Source: Deltaproteobacteria bacterium
Lineage (GTDB): Bacteria; Myxococcota; Myxococcia; Myxococcales; 40CM-4-68-19
Assembly (NCBI GenBank): GCA_005879535.1
Contig: VBKI01000066.1
Location: 93,483-157,482, forward strand
DNA length: 64,000 nt
Direction: 5' to 3'
A model generated the notes under the pieces. It searched no databases. It had not been told where the DNA came from and saw nothing but the letters and a program-made list of their open reading frames with translations. This document shows positions 7,800-16,597 of the stretch, piece by piece. Position numbers and translations under genes: made by a program. Positions within the stretch are counted from its first letter, which is position 1, and each line of letters begins with the position of its first letter.

Positions 7800-8896
7800 T
7801 CGACCCTCTCGGCGGCATCCCCGACGAACCCGCGCCCGAGCCCGAGCCGCAGCGCATCCAGCGTCCGCTGCGCCCCACGACCTGGGCGTTGCTGATCGTG
7901 CTCGGCGTCGCTTTCCTGGCGGAGGCGTTGGTCGGACGGGATCCCGCCGTGGAAAACAGCGTGGCCCTGTTCCGGCTGGGCGCGCTGTACGCGCCCGCTG
8001 TGCGCGACGGCGACATCTGGCGGATCGGGTCGTACGCCCTGCTGCACATCGGCTGGGTCCATCTGCTGGTCAACGCGTACGCGCTGTGGATCCTCGCGCC
8101 GCAGCTCGAGATCACCTTCGGCTCGAACCAGACCCTCGGGCTCTTCTGCGCCACGGCAATCGCCGGTGGCGGAGCCAGCGCGTTGTGGAGCGCGTATTCG
8201 GGAAGCGCGCGCCTTGCCGCCGGAGCATCGGGCGGCATCTTCGGCCTCTTCGGCGCCACGGTCGCGCTGTACTTTCGCGTGCGAAAGGGTCTCCCCGAGC
8301 CCGTTCGTCGCGGCATCATCCGCGCGATCGCTCTGAACCTGCTCATCAACCTCGCGATCGCCCTCAAGGCTCCCGTGGACAACGCGGCGCACCTCGGCGG
8401 CCTCCTCTCCGGAGTTCTCTTCGGCCTGGTTGCGCCGCTCCTCCGCGGCGAGCCGCGGCCGTGGCACGGGCTCGCGCGCGCGCTCCTGCTCGCATCGGCG
8501 CTCGCATTCGCTGCGATGGAAGGAGCGGCGGTCTCCCGCGCCGTGAAGCCCCATCCGCGAACGTTGCGGGGCCCCGGAGTCGAGGCGCAGGTCCCGTCGC
8601 TCCTGGTGCCGATGCAACCGGGCATTGCATACCTGCCGGGCATCGTCGAAGCACATCTGCGACGCGAGGACCGCCCGCTGCGGATCGCTCCTGGCGAGGA
8701 CGCCGTCCACATCGGCGAGCGGACGTGGCTGCGGCGTCGTTCGTCGGAGGAGGGGACGGAGTCCGCCGTCTACGAGGCAGCCGACGGAAACAGGACTCTC
8801 GTGATCGAATTCGCTTGCGGCGACGACGTCTGCCGGGGTGCGGCGGGGGAGGAGATGGTCGCCCGGATCGCCCGCACCGCCCGCCCTCTCCCCTGA
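7796..8896 (+). CDS. Rhomboid-family intramembrane serine protease
   Basis: This 366-residue membrane protein has the rhomboid catalytic dyad: S145 in GASGG and H199 in NAAHLGG, plus the conserved HIGWVHLLVNAYALW segment near 84-98. Six or so membrane helices span about residues 28-220. The C-terminal 140 residues are soluble and not recognised. Rhomboids cleave transmembrane segments of substrate proteins within the membrane. The start is the GTG that overlaps the upstream M16 peptidase stop, suggesting a shared proteolytic task; that link is inference. Confidence 0.92.
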   Translation: MIDPLGGIPDEPAPEPEPQRIQRPLRPTTWALLIVLGVAFLAEALVGRDPAVENSVALFRLGALYAPAVRDGDIWRIGSYALLHIGWVHLLVNAYALWILAPQLEITFGSNQTLGLFCATAIAGGGASALWSAYSGSARLAAGASGGIFGLFGATVALYFRVRKGLPEPVRRGIIRAIALNLLINLAIALKAPVDNAAHLGGLLSGVLFGLVAPLLRGEPRPWHGLARALLLASALAFAAMEGAAVSRAVKPHPRTLRGPGVEAQVPSLLVPMQPGIAYLPGIVEAHLRREDRPLRIAPGEDAVHIGERTWLRRRSSEEGTESAVYEAADGNRTLVIEFACGDDVCRGAAGEEMVARIARTARPLP

Positions 8897-8940
8897 AAGT
8901 CAAGCCTGTTTTCGCGCGCCTGCGGTGGTAGCTTTTCAGC

Positions 8941-9306
8941 ATGCGCGAGTTCCTCTACCGGCTCGTCCAGCGCCTCCAGGAGGAGGCGCGCCCGCTCTCG
9001 CGCAACAAGCACTTCCACACGTTCGCGGGAGAGACGGCTCGCGCGCTCCGGATCGACCGCCATCTGCGCGATCTCGCGCGGCATCTGGAGTTGCTCCGCA
9101 GCCGGGACGAGCGCCCGCGGGTCCGGGCGCTGCCTGGAGGCGCCATCCAGCTCGTTCTCCAGCACCCGACGCTGACCGTCGTCCGGACCGCCACGCTGTC
9201 GGCGGAAGAAGTCCAGCTCCTCCTCCGCACCCCCGCGGGCGCCTGGGCGCTCGGTGCTGAGCAAACGCACGGCGCTGTGGTGAAACCGGCGCTGGAACGC
9301 GGTTAA
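8941..9306 (+). CDS. Small protein of unknown function
   Basis: A 121-residue soluble, Arg/Leu/Glu-rich protein with a predicted helical N-terminal half (FLYRLVQRLQEEARPLSRNKHF) and a beta-like C-terminal half. No motif or family is recognised and no signal peptide is seen. Codon use matches the neighbours, which supports coding. It stands alone between the rhomboid gene and the cold-shock gene on the same strand, 44 bases after the former. Confidence 0.6.
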   Translation: MREFLYRLVQRLQEEARPLSRNKHFHTFAGETARALRIDRHLRDLARHLELLRSRDERPRVRALPGGAIQLVLQHPTLTVVRTATLSAEEVQLLLRTPAGAWALGAEQTHGAVVKPALERG

Positions 9307-9357
9307 CCGCCGGACGGGTCCGTAGGCAAGGGTGAGACGGGGTAGGAGGTCGCCCCC

Positions 9358-9411
9358 TTGAATCGCGCCGCGGCGTGTCCCTATCCTCAACGCTACCCCC
9401 TGTTTCGGGGG
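9358..9411 (+). promoter_or_regulatory. Candidate cold-shock gene promoter and leader hairpin
   Basis: TTGAAT (9358-9363), an 18-base spacer and TATCCT (9382-9387) make a plausible sigma-70 promoter. It would give a leader of about 80 bases containing a small hairpin with arms CCCCC and GGGGG (9396-9411). Long structured leaders are common in cold-shock genes. Confidence 0.45.
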
Positions 9412-9473
9412 AGAGCAGTGCAGTCGGAATTCAGGCACCCCTGGGGGAGCCGCTTGCGAAAGGCAGAACCGGA

Positions 9474-9677
9474 ATGGCGACAGGTACCGTGAAGTGGTTC
9501 AATGACGCGAAAGGCTACGGCTTCATCACTCCCGACGGCGGCGGCAAGGACGTGTTCGTGCACCACACCGCCATCCAGATGGAGGGGTTCCGCAGCCTCG
9601 CGGAAGGTCAGAAGGTCGAATACGAAGTGACGGAGGGGCCCAAGGGTCCGCAGGCGGCGAACGTCCGGAAGGTCTGA
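9474..9677 (+). CDS. Cold-shock domain protein (CspA family)
   Basis: The 67-residue product is a complete single cold-shock domain that binds single-stranded nucleic acid and acts as an RNA chaperone. RNP1 (KGYGFI) and RNP2 (VFVHHTA) are intact, and the protein starts with the usual [14 protein letters not shown]. An earlier in-frame ATG at 9375 would add 33 unrelated residues and is rejected. The last 152 bases are overlapped on the other strand by the open frame of the outer-membrane protein gene. Confidence 0.95.
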   Translation: MATGTVKWFNDAKGYGFITPDGGGKDVFVHHTAIQMEGFRSLAEGQKVEYEVTEGPKGPQAANVRKV

Positions 9678-10428
9678 ACGGATTCCGCAGGCGCAAGACA
9701 CGAGCCGCCCGGCGTCCAATCGCCCGGGCGGCGCTGGCGACGTCGTGCGGCACAGGCGCCCCGTTGGGGATCTCGTGCCAGGTCACGAAGAGTTCCGGGC
9801 TGAGGGAGAACCACGGCGTCACGCGCGCGTCGTACGAGAGGCCCCCGGCCAGCGCGAGGCCGCTCGCGGACGAGTACGAGCTGCAGCAGGAATTGCTGTT
9901 GTAATCGACCCCGCCGACGCCGATGCCGACGTTCAGGTTGAGCCCGTTCCCGGCGCGATCGCCGATCAGCACGGTCTGCCCCCGGATGGTGAACGTCCAG
10001 GATGCGAAGTCGGCGCTCTGCGGATACCTGCCGGCGTCGACGGCGAAGTCCATGAAGAGCTGGAAGCGGTCGGAGAACCCGTACCCGAGGCGGAAGTCGA
10101 GGTCGAAGGCGCCGGTCCGGCCCGGTCCCTGGGTGGAGAGATAGGCCGAGCTGCCGCCCAGACCGAACGAGAGCAACAGCCCTTCCCGCGCCTGCATCTG
10201 TCGCCGATGCCAGTACGAGTCGTCGTCGCGGTAGCGCTGTAGGTAGGCGGGCTGTGCCGGAGGAGGAGTCCCCGTCGCCGACTCGAGCGCAGCGACCTGC
10301 ATCCCGAAAACGACACCCACCGACGCGGATCCCGAATGAGACGCGCTGCTGCGCGTGCCGGACTCCTCGGCCCGGAGAACGGACGGGATGGCGAGCAGAA
10401 GTGCAAGCGCTAGGATGGCCGGCTTCAT
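9526..10428 (-). CDS. Outer-membrane beta-barrel-like protein with aberrant C-terminus
   Basis: The frame encodes 300 residues: a signal peptide (about 1-20, ending VLRAEE), then amphipathic strands typical of a beta-barrel ([58 protein letters not shown]). After about residue 225 the sequence turns into Arg/Pro-rich material that runs antisense through the cold-shock gene and ends without the terminal aromatic residue that barrels usually carry. No other frame continues the barrel. A truncation, frameshift or displaced 3' end near 9700-9740 is likely. It is the last gene of the minus-strand group that begins with the kinase at 16498. Confidence 0.6.
   Translation of the reverse strand: MKPAILALALLLAIPSVLRAEESGTRSSASHSGSASVGVVFGMQVAALESATGTPPPAQPAYLQRYRDDDSYWHRRQMQAREGLLLSFGLGGSSAYLSTQGPGRTGAFDLDFRLGYGFSDRFQLFMDFAVDAGRYPQSADFASWTFTIRGQTVLIGDRAGNGLNLNVGIGVGGVDYNSNSCCSSYSSASGLALAGGLSYDARVTPWFSLSPELFVTWHEIPNGAPVPHDVASAARAIGRRAARVLRLRNPFRPSGRSPPADPWAPPSLRIRPSDLPRGCGTPPSGWRCGARTRPCRRRRE
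9704..9732. other. Strong GC-rich inverted repeat between two convergent genes
   Basis: A perfect 9-bp stem, GCCGCCCGG (9704-9712) with CCGGGCGGC (9724-9732), lies 27 bases after the cold-shock stop. It has no clear T-run on either strand, so it may be a weak bidirectional terminator or mRNA end stabiliser. It falls exactly where the barrel protein frame loses its normal character. Confidence 0.5.
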
Positions 10429-10464
10429 CGCTACCTGACCTCGGGCTGCCCTTGGCGGCCACGC

Positions 10465-11532
10465 TCATAACACCCGGGCGCCCCATCTTCCTCCCCCGGC
10501 CGCCAGCTGCCCGCACCCCGCGCTGATCTCCTGGCCGCCGGAATACCGCACAGCGAATGGCAGGCGTGCCTCGGACAGAACGTCCAGGAACGCCGACCGC
10601 GCCTCGCGCGTCGAGCGCCGAAAACCGCCGATCTCGCCGTTGACGTCGATGAGGTCGATCTTCACCAGCGCCGGATCGAGGAGCGCCGCGAGGGCGCGGG
10701 CATCGTCGGGCGCGTCGTTGACGCCGCCGAGCAGCACGTACTCGACCAGCACCCGGGTCCGGCGCGCTCGGGCGTGCGCGTGCAGGGCGTTGACCAGCTC
10801 CGGCGTCGGGTGCGCCTCCTCGATCGGCATCAGCGACAGCCGTTTGCGCGGGACCGCATGCGTGAGCGAGACCGCCAGACGGAACTTGTGGCCCTCGGCG
10901 GTGAACCGGCGGATTTGCGGGACGACGCCGGCCGTGGAGATGGTGATCGACTTCGCGTCGATGGAGGCGCCCGAAGGATGGCTGAGGATACGGGCGGCGC
11001 GGATCACCTCGTCGTAGTTCAGGAACGGCTCGCCCATGCCCATGAACACGACGCCGCGCACCGGCCGATCGGCCTCGGCCCGGACGGCGAGGACCTGCCC
11101 GACGATCTCGGCTGCATCCAGGTTGCGGCGAAACCCGAGCTCACCGGTGGCGCAAAAAGCGCAGGCCAGGGCGCAGCCCGCCTGCGAGGAGACGCAGACG
11201 ATGTACTTCTTCTCCTTGCCTTCATAGGCGCTCACGTCGGCGCCCGGGGCCTCGCAGGGAACCGGAATGCGGACGGCTTCGACGCGTGTGGCGCCGTCCA
11301 GCTCGAAGAGATACTTCACGAAGCCGTCGGGCGCCGTCTCTCGCGCGGAAATCTGGAGGACCTCGGCGGTGCTCCCGGCCTCGATGCGCTCGATCAGCTC
11401 GCGCCGGACGCCGCGCACCGAGCGCAGATCGGACTCGCCTCGCTGCACGGCGGCAGCGAGCACCTTGCGCCCGACTTCCTCGGAGGCGCCGAGCAGTGCG
11501 TAGTCGGCAGGGAGAAGTCCGGCCCGGTGCAT
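10465..11532 (-). CDS. rlmN: Dual-specificity RNA methyltransferase RlmN (23S A2503, tRNA A37)
   Basis: RlmN is a radical-SAM enzyme that methylates C2 of A2503 in 23S rRNA and of A37 in some tRNAs. The 355-residue protein has the CxxxCxxC iron-sulfur motif at C120, C124 and C127, the SAM-binding GMGEP at 165-169, and a C-terminal Cys (about 340, in ISAGCGQL) in the position of the methyl-carrying cysteine. Length is normal. It lies 22 bases after the Kelch lipoprotein gene on the same strand, so it is probably read from the same transcript although the functions look unrelated. Confidence 0.96.
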   Translation of the reverse strand: MHRAGLLPADYALLGASEEVGRKVLAAAVQRGESDLRSVRGVRRELIERIEAGSTAEVLQISARETAPDGFVKYLFELDGATRVEAVRIPVPCEAPGADVSAYEGKEKKYIVCVSSQAGCALACAFCATGELGFRRNLDAAEIVGQVLAVRAEADRPVRGVVFMGMGEPFLNYDEVIRAARILSHPSGASIDAKSITISTAGVVPQIRRFTAEGHKFRLAVSLTHAVPRKRLSLMPIEEAHPTPELVNALHAHARARRTRVLVEYVLLGGVNDAPDDARALAALLDPALVKIDLIDVNGEIGGFRRSTREARSAFLDVLSEARLPFAVRYSGGQEISAGCGQLAAGGGRWGARVL

Positions 11533-11554
11533 GGGCGGGAGCTTCTCCCCTCCG

Positions 11555-13846
11555 TCATTTGAAGTCCACGGTCATCTTCAGCCGGTCGACTCCGACCGGC
11601 GACCCGCTGAATTGCGTGGTGGCGCGCTGCGCCTGCTGCAGGAGCAGGTAGATGTTGCCGTCGGGCTGTACGAACGCCGTGCCCGGTGCCGTCGGGGATA
11701 CGACGAGCCGCGTCCCGAACGCATCCTGCAACCCCGTCCCGACGAATCTCCACTTGCTACCGTCCCAGAGATACCCCTGGGTGAGGGTCGAGGAGGTGAG
11801 CCCGTTGCCGTCCACGGTGATCGTCATGCCGGTGGCCGTATCGATCGATGGCAAACCCAGCGGGGCCTTCATCAGGAGGCGCGCGGTGCTTTGGCGGCTC
11901 GTGGTCCACAGCTGATCCGTCGGCGTTCCCGAGATCAGACCACCGAATACGTACGCCCGCGAGCCGTCCCCGGCCATCATCGGGCGCGTTCGCGTGGCAG
12001 GAGACAACGCAAAGCCGCCGTCCTGACGAGGCTGCCTCCAGGCGTTGTTCGGAAGGTCGTAATCCCAGATGTCGTTGACCGCTCCACTCGCATCCGTGCC
12101 CCCGTAGATCACCATCCTTCTGTTGATGCTGAACAAGGGGAACGTGAACGAGAAGGTCGTCTGCCAGATGGCGCCGCCCGCATTCGTCCGGAATGTGGGC
12201 GGAGTGCCCGTCGGGAACAGCTGCGTCCAGGTCACCTGCGTCGTGCACGCGCCCGTGGCCGGCCCATTGCACGCCAACTTGCCCTGCCACAGGTCGTTCT
12301 TGAGCCCGTTGCCCGATATTCCACCGCTCTTCGACCCTCCGAAGAGGAGAAACGTCGTGGAATCCACCGGCACGAGCGTCACTCCGGTCCTGAATCCGAT
12401 TCCGCCACTGGCGGTCACCAACGCACCGCTCGGGTCGCCGCCGACCCCGGTGCACGGAAAGGCCGTATTCTTCGGCCCATTGGTGTTCGGCGAGCTCGCA
12501 AAACCGGCGTAGACGACGCAGCCGTTCGTGTCGTTGTTCGCGGCGGTGATCGCTTGGCCGCCAACCATCAGGAGGCCGGCATATTGATCGAACGTGTTGG
12601 CGGTCGCGCTGTTCGAGACCGGCACGCTCGCGGGCGCGCTCGCCATCGCCGCATTTGCGAGCGGCAGATTACCGGCGTCGAACCATCCGGTCGTGACGAG
12701 CGTCGGAGTGACGGTACTGTCGGTTCGCGTCCCGTAGGCGACGACTTTGCTCGTCATGGCACCAGCGGCGTTCGTAAACCCGCCAGCCATCGAGAACTGC
12801 AGGCTGAACTGGGTGCACGGTGTCGTGCAGCTGAATGAACCGCCTGTCCCAAGACCGACGCCGGCGAACGCGCCGCCAAGCGGAACCGCATTCACTCCGG
12901 CAGGCGGAACGACCTTGGTCCATCCGTTGACCGTATCGACGGTATAGAACGTTCCCAAGGTATCGACCGCGCCGCCGGCCGCCGTCGTGCCTCCGTAAAG
13001 CAGGAGGGTGCCGCCGATCGCGAGCGTTCCGCCGACCCTGGCGGGCGGCGTGACGTTCGCGCTCAGGGTCGTCGGGATCGGCGCGAACTCCTGCCACCCG
13101 ATCGAGCTGGAATCCGACGTGAGGGGAGGCGAAGCAGTCGTTGCCTGGTGGAAGTCGAGGTACGCGGCCGAGGCGTAGGAAGTCGCCGACTGGACGCCGC
13201 CGTCGGCGAGCAACGTATCGTTCGCCCCCAATTCGGGCGCGACGCCGCCGTCGAGCCCCGGACCGCTCGAGATCCAGGACGCGGGGGGATACAGCGAGTC
13301 GCTGCTCGTCGTCACGTCATAGGCGGCGTTCGGATTGGTGTTGCCCGCGACTTCCTTGCCCTCGAAACCGAGCTCGACCTGCTGCTTGTAGCCGGTCACC
13401 GGAACAGAGTGGCCGCTGTCGTCCTGGACGCGCAGCGAGACCTGGGCCGTGGCCGTCGGGAGCTGGAACGCGAGAACGGAACCGTTGGTGGCGACCTGCG
13501 AGTCGGCGAGGTCCGCGCCGCCCTGGCTTGCGATCAACCGCACGCCGATGAAGTCGGGCGCGGACGTCACCGCCCCCGCTGCCGCAGTAATCGTGGTGCG
13601 GACCGTGCCGTCAGGGCTGGGAGCTCTGACCAGTAGGAACTTGCTCGCGTCCGCCGTGAGCGTCTTCTGCGGGGCCGTCCCGTTCAGGCATTTGAACGTG
13701 GCCGCGGAGCCGGTGGTCCCCAGATCGCAATGGTACCCGGTCGGGCATTCCGCCGAGTTGCTGCAGCTGAACTTGGTCGGATCGACCTGGCACCCGGCGA
13801 CGAGCAGCAGGGCAGCGGCGAACGAGAGCACGGCGGTCTTCTGCAT
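11555..13846 (-). CDS. Kelch-like repeat lipoprotein
   Basis: The 763-residue exported protein starts with a signal and lipobox LLLVAGC, then a small Cys-rich EGF-like patch (FSCSNSAECPTGYHCDLG). The remainder is Gly/Thr/Ala-rich and repeats Kelch-like blades: LLLYGGTT, LMVGGQ, FLLFGGSKSGG, MVIYGGTDASG and AYVFGGL spaced through the chain, typical of a beta-propeller. It is likely a surface or periplasmic lipoprotein. The ATG at 13846 is preferred for its clean signal peptide and a GGGGGAA upstream; an ATG at 13879 touching the previous stop would add 11 residues. Binding partner unknown. Confidence 0.8.
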   Translation of the reverse strand: MQKTAVLSFAAALLLVAGCQVDPTKFSCSNSAECPTGYHCDLGTTGSAATFKCLNGTAPQKTLTADASKFLLVRAPSPDGTVRTTITAAAGAVTSAPDFIGVRLIASQGGADLADSQVATNGSVLAFQLPTATAQVSLRVQDDSGHSVPVTGYKQQVELGFEGKEVAGNTNPNAAYDVTTSSDSLYPPASWISSGPGLDGGVAPELGANDTLLADGGVQSATSYASAAYLDFHQATTASPPLTSDSSSIGWQEFAPIPTTLSANVTPPARVGGTLAIGGTLLLYGGTTAAGGAVDTLGTFYTVDTVNGWTKVVPPAGVNAVPLGGAFAGVGLGTGGSFSCTTPCTQFSLQFSMAGGFTNAAGAMTSKVVAYGTRTDSTVTPTLVTTGWFDAGNLPLANAAMASAPASVPVSNSATANTFDQYAGLLMVGGQAITAANNDTNGCVVYAGFASSPNTNGPKNTAFPCTGVGGDPSGALVTASGGIGFRTGVTLVPVDSTTFLLFGGSKSGGISGNGLKNDLWQGKLACNGPATGACTTQVTWTQLFPTGTPPTFRTNAGGAIWQTTFSFTFPLFSINRRMVIYGGTDASGAVNDIWDYDLPNNAWRQPRQDGGFALSPATRTRPMMAGDGSRAYVFGGLISGTPTDQLWTTSRQSTARLLMKAPLGLPSIDTATGMTITVDGNGLTSSTLTQGYLWDGSKWRFVGTGLQDAFGTRLVVSPTAPGTAFVQPDGNIYLLLQQAQRATTQFSGSPVGVDRLKMTVDFK

Positions 13847-13878
13847 CGGTAGGTTCCCCCCGGAAGAGGTCGTATCCA

Positions 13879-14826
13879 TCAGAATTTTCCCGCCACCGCC
13901 GCACCGGACGGTGTGGGAAGGAAGTAGAGGACGCCGGCGCCGATGCCGGCAGCGAGGCCGGCGCCGAGCAGCACGGCGGAGACGGTGTGGGCGGACTTCG
14001 ACTGGGACATCAGGTCATCCGCCGTCGCGGTCGTGTGCCGGCCCGAGGTCAGCTCGTTGTCGACGTTCTTGGCCTTGATCGCGAAGATCGCTCCGCCGCC
14101 GAGCATGGCGACCGACGCGCCGGCGAGTGCGTAGGTCCATGTGCGCCGCGAGGATGAAGGCTCCGCGCGCACTTCCATTGTCGTCACCGTCGGCGCCGGC
14201 AACGCCGACGCGGGAGCCGCGCCGGGCGTGAGCTGCGACACGGCGGGACTCGCGACCGGATGGTTGGAAGGAGTCTGCGCCGGCGGGATGTTCGTCACCA
14301 CGGCCGGCGGCGTCTGCGTCGTCGTGGACGGGCGCGAGCCGCCCGAAGGTTGCGCGGGAGTCGTTGCCGGAGGAGCCGGTGGCTGGCCGCGACCGGCCAC
14401 TTCCGAAGGAGGCGCATCGCGCACGCCGGAAGGAGGCGCCTCCCGCGTCTTCTTTTCCTTCGCGAGGAGCTCGTCGATTTCCTTGAGCGCCTTCTTCACC
14501 GCGGCGGTGGTCTGAGCATCCGGGTTCTCGCGCAGGTACGCGCGGTAGAACTGCTTCGCCTTGTCGTACTGCGCAGCCTGCCGGTACGACTGGGCGATGT
14601 TGAAGAGCAGCGCTGGCAGCGGCCGCAGCCGGTAGACGAGGATGTACTCCTCGGCCGCCTTCTCGAACTCGCCGAGATCGTAGTGCACCTTGGCGTTGGC
14701 GGCGTGCTGGCGCGCCTCCTCGAGGGTGGGATCCTTGCGGCTGGAAGAATCCTCCGCCGCATGCGCAGCGCCTGCAAGGACCATCGCGGCGCACCCGAGC
14801 GCCGCGAGCAGAGTGCCATGTCTCAC
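13879..14826 (-). CDS. Exported TPR protein with C-terminal membrane segment
   Basis: The 315-residue product has a signal peptide (cleavage near AHAAED), two to three TPR-like helical hairpins (HAANAKVHYDLGEFEKAAEEY, ALLFNIAQSYRQAAQYDKAKQFY, then DAQTTAAVKKALKEID), a long Pro/Thr/Ala-rich linker (about 130-205), and two hydrophobic segments near the C-terminus. The GTG start has a strong GAGGGGGA upstream. It lies 10 bases after the kinase gene and probably works with it; this pairing of a kinase with an exported TPR protein recurs in myxobacteria, but the role is not known. Confidence 0.82.
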   Translation of the reverse strand: MRHGTLLAALGCAAMVLAGAAHAAEDSSSRKDPTLEEARQHAANAKVHYDLGEFEKAAEEYILVYRLRPLPALLFNIAQSYRQAAQYDKAKQFYRAYLRENPDAQTTAAVKKALKEIDELLAKEKKTREAPPSGVRDAPPSEVAGRGQPPAPPATTPAQPSGGSRPSTTTQTPPAVVTNIPPAQTPSNHPVASPAVSQLTPGAAPASALPAPTVTTMEVRAEPSSSRRTWTYALAGASVAMLGGGAIFAIKAKNVDNELTSGRHTTATADDLMSQSKSAHTVSAVLLGAGLAAGIGAGVLYFLPTPSGAAVAGKF

Positions 14827-14836
14827 ATTGTCCCCC

Positions 14837-16498
14837 TCAAAACTCCACCGGGATGGTGTCGTCTTTCTCCGATGACGCCCGCGCCTTCTTGTTCGACCGG
14901 TCCGCAGCCCTGATCGCAGGCACCGGCGGCACCGGCTTCGGTTCCGCCAGGAGCGACGCGCGCACCACTTTGGGCGCGTCGGCGACCACGTCGGTGGCCC
15001 AGGCCACGAAGTCCTTCTTCGAAAATGCGAAATGCACGCTCGCGTTCTTCGGCACCGCGAGATCGAATGGCGTCACCGCCGCCTTGACGCCGTCCTTCCA
15101 CGTCGCCTCGACGATCGCGCCGACCGGCTCGGAGACGACCGAGAGCTGCACCTTCTCGCTCTCGAGCCGGCGCTGCTCGTCCTCCGCGCGCACGGCTGCC
15201 TCGCGCGCCTGCTCCGCGATCCGCTGCGCCGCGAGCTGCGCCGCACGCACCGCTGCCTCGCGGTTCTCGCGGGCCTGTTGAAGCACGAGCGCGACGATTC
15301 CGCCGACGAGGACGAGCGCGACGGCGCTGACGACGACGTACTGCCCCGCCTTGGACTTCGCTGGCGGAGGAGGCGGCGGCGTCGCGACCGTCATCCCGGG
15401 CCGCGCCGGCGTCGCGGGACTCTTGCGCGGCAATGCCGTTCGAACGGGTGTCTTCGAGATGCCTTCGGGGTTGGTCCGGGTGCGGGTGCCCGTGGCGGCC
15501 GCGGCCAGCTCGTCGGCGCTGGCGATCGGCAGGTCGCGCGAGATCCCCAGCTGGTCCATCACCTGCGCGATGGCGTCATGCGCCTCGCGCATGCTCTGGT
15601 AGCGGTCCTCCTGCTTCTTCTGCAGGCACTTGACGATCACGGCCTCGTACGCCTGGGGGATCTCCGGGGCCAGCGTCCGCGGCGCCGGCGGCGTCAGCTG
15701 CAGGTGACCGATCAGCACCTCGCCGAAGCTCGTGCCCGGAAACGGCAACCGGCCGGTGGCCATCTGGTACATCATGCAGCCCAGGCTGTAGATGTCGCTG
15801 CGGGCGTCGATGCGCGCCGTCATGCCGCCGGCCTGCTCAGGCGACATGTACGCGGGCGTGCCCATGACCATGCCCGTCTGCGTCTTGCCGGTGGATACGC
15901 CTGCGTCGTCGGTGACGCGGGCGATGCCGAAGTCCACGACCTTGACGAAGTTCTTCTTCCCCTTGTGGACCGTCAGGTAGACGTTGTCCGGCTTGAGGTC
16001 GCGGTGGATGATCTTGCTGTCGTGCGCCGCCTGCAGGGCCTCGCAGATCTGGATGAGGATGGGGCCCGCGACCTCCAGCAGCATGGGTCCGTCGGGAAGC
16101 ACCAGATCCTGAAGCGGCTTCCCGTGCAGGAACTCCATGATGAAGTAGTGGCGGTTGTCGTCGGTGACGTTGAGGTCGAGGATCTTGAGGATGTTGTCGT
16201 GGCCGATGACGTTGACGGCGCGCGCTTCGTTGAAGAAGCGGTCGACGATCTTCTTGTCGGTGGCGTACTGCTGGTGCAGGAACTTGATGGCGACGCGCGA
16301 CCCGATCACCGGGTGCTCGGCCATGTACACGGCGCCCATCCCGCCCTTGCCGAGGAGCCTCGAAACCCGGTAGCTGCCGACGTTCCGTCCCAGCAACTCG
16401 TCGTCGGGCTCGACGACGGAGAGATCGAGGCCGTCCTCGGGGCAGTGGAGGATCTCGTCCTCGTACTGGGTCTGGCACTCGGGACAGGTCCGGGACAA
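14837..16498 (-). CDS. Membrane Ser/Thr protein kinase with N-terminal zinc ribbon (kinase 1)
   Basis: The 553-residue Hanks-type kinase begins with a CPEC...HCPEDG zinc-ribbon-like motif (Cys5, Cys8, Cys19), then a complete kinase domain: GKGGMGAVY loop, catalytic K72, HRDLKPDN with D167, DFG at 189-191 and the APE-equivalent MSPEQ. A Pro-rich linker leads to one transmembrane helix at about 386-406 and a periplasmic PEGA-like domain. I chose the TTG at 16498 because it gives MSRTCPECQ, matching the paralogue at 18283, with GGAG six bases upstream. It heads the operon with the TPR and Kelch genes. Confidence 0.92.
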   Translation of the reverse strand: MSRTCPECQTQYEDEILHCPEDGLDLSVVEPDDELLGRNVGSYRVSRLLGKGGMGAVYMAEHPVIGSRVAIKFLHQQYATDKKIVDRFFNEARAVNVIGHDNILKILDLNVTDDNRHYFIMEFLHGKPLQDLVLPDGPMLLEVAGPILIQICEALQAAHDSKIIHRDLKPDNVYLTVHKGKKNFVKVVDFGIARVTDDAGVSTGKTQTGMVMGTPAYMSPEQAGGMTARIDARSDIYSLGCMMYQMATGRLPFPGTSFGEVLIGHLQLTPPAPRTLAPEIPQAYEAVIVKCLQKKQEDRYQSMREAHDAIAQVMDQLGISRDLPIASADELAAAATGTRTRTNPEGISKTPVRTALPRKSPATPARPGMTVATPPPPPPAKSKAGQYVVVSAVALVLVGGIVALVLQQARENREAAVRAAQLAAQRIAEQAREAAVRAEDEQRRLESEKVQLSVVSEPVGAIVEATWKDGVKAAVTPFDLAVPKNASVHFAFSKKDFVAWATDVVADAPKVVRASLLAEPKPVPPVPAIRAADRSNKKARASSEKDDTIPVEF

Positions 16499-16530
16499 GG
16501 CGTTCTCCGCACGGAGGCTCGCGCCTACAG

Positions 16531-16558
16531 TTGACGCTCGCGCCAAGGGTGCTGTCAA
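16531..16558. promoter_or_regulatory. TTGAC-N18-GTCAA element upstream of kinase 1
   Basis: A spaced inverted repeat TTGAC (16531-16535) and GTCAA (16554-16558) precedes kinase 1. Read on the minus strand it begins with a consensus -35 box TTGACA. An element with the same spacing precedes the paralogous kinase 2, and the rest of the intergenic sequence is not alike, so it is probably a conserved promoter or operator. Confidence 0.5.
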
Positions 16559-16597
16559 GCGCTCAAAAGCCCAGCCGGAATGAGGGCGTACGGGCGA

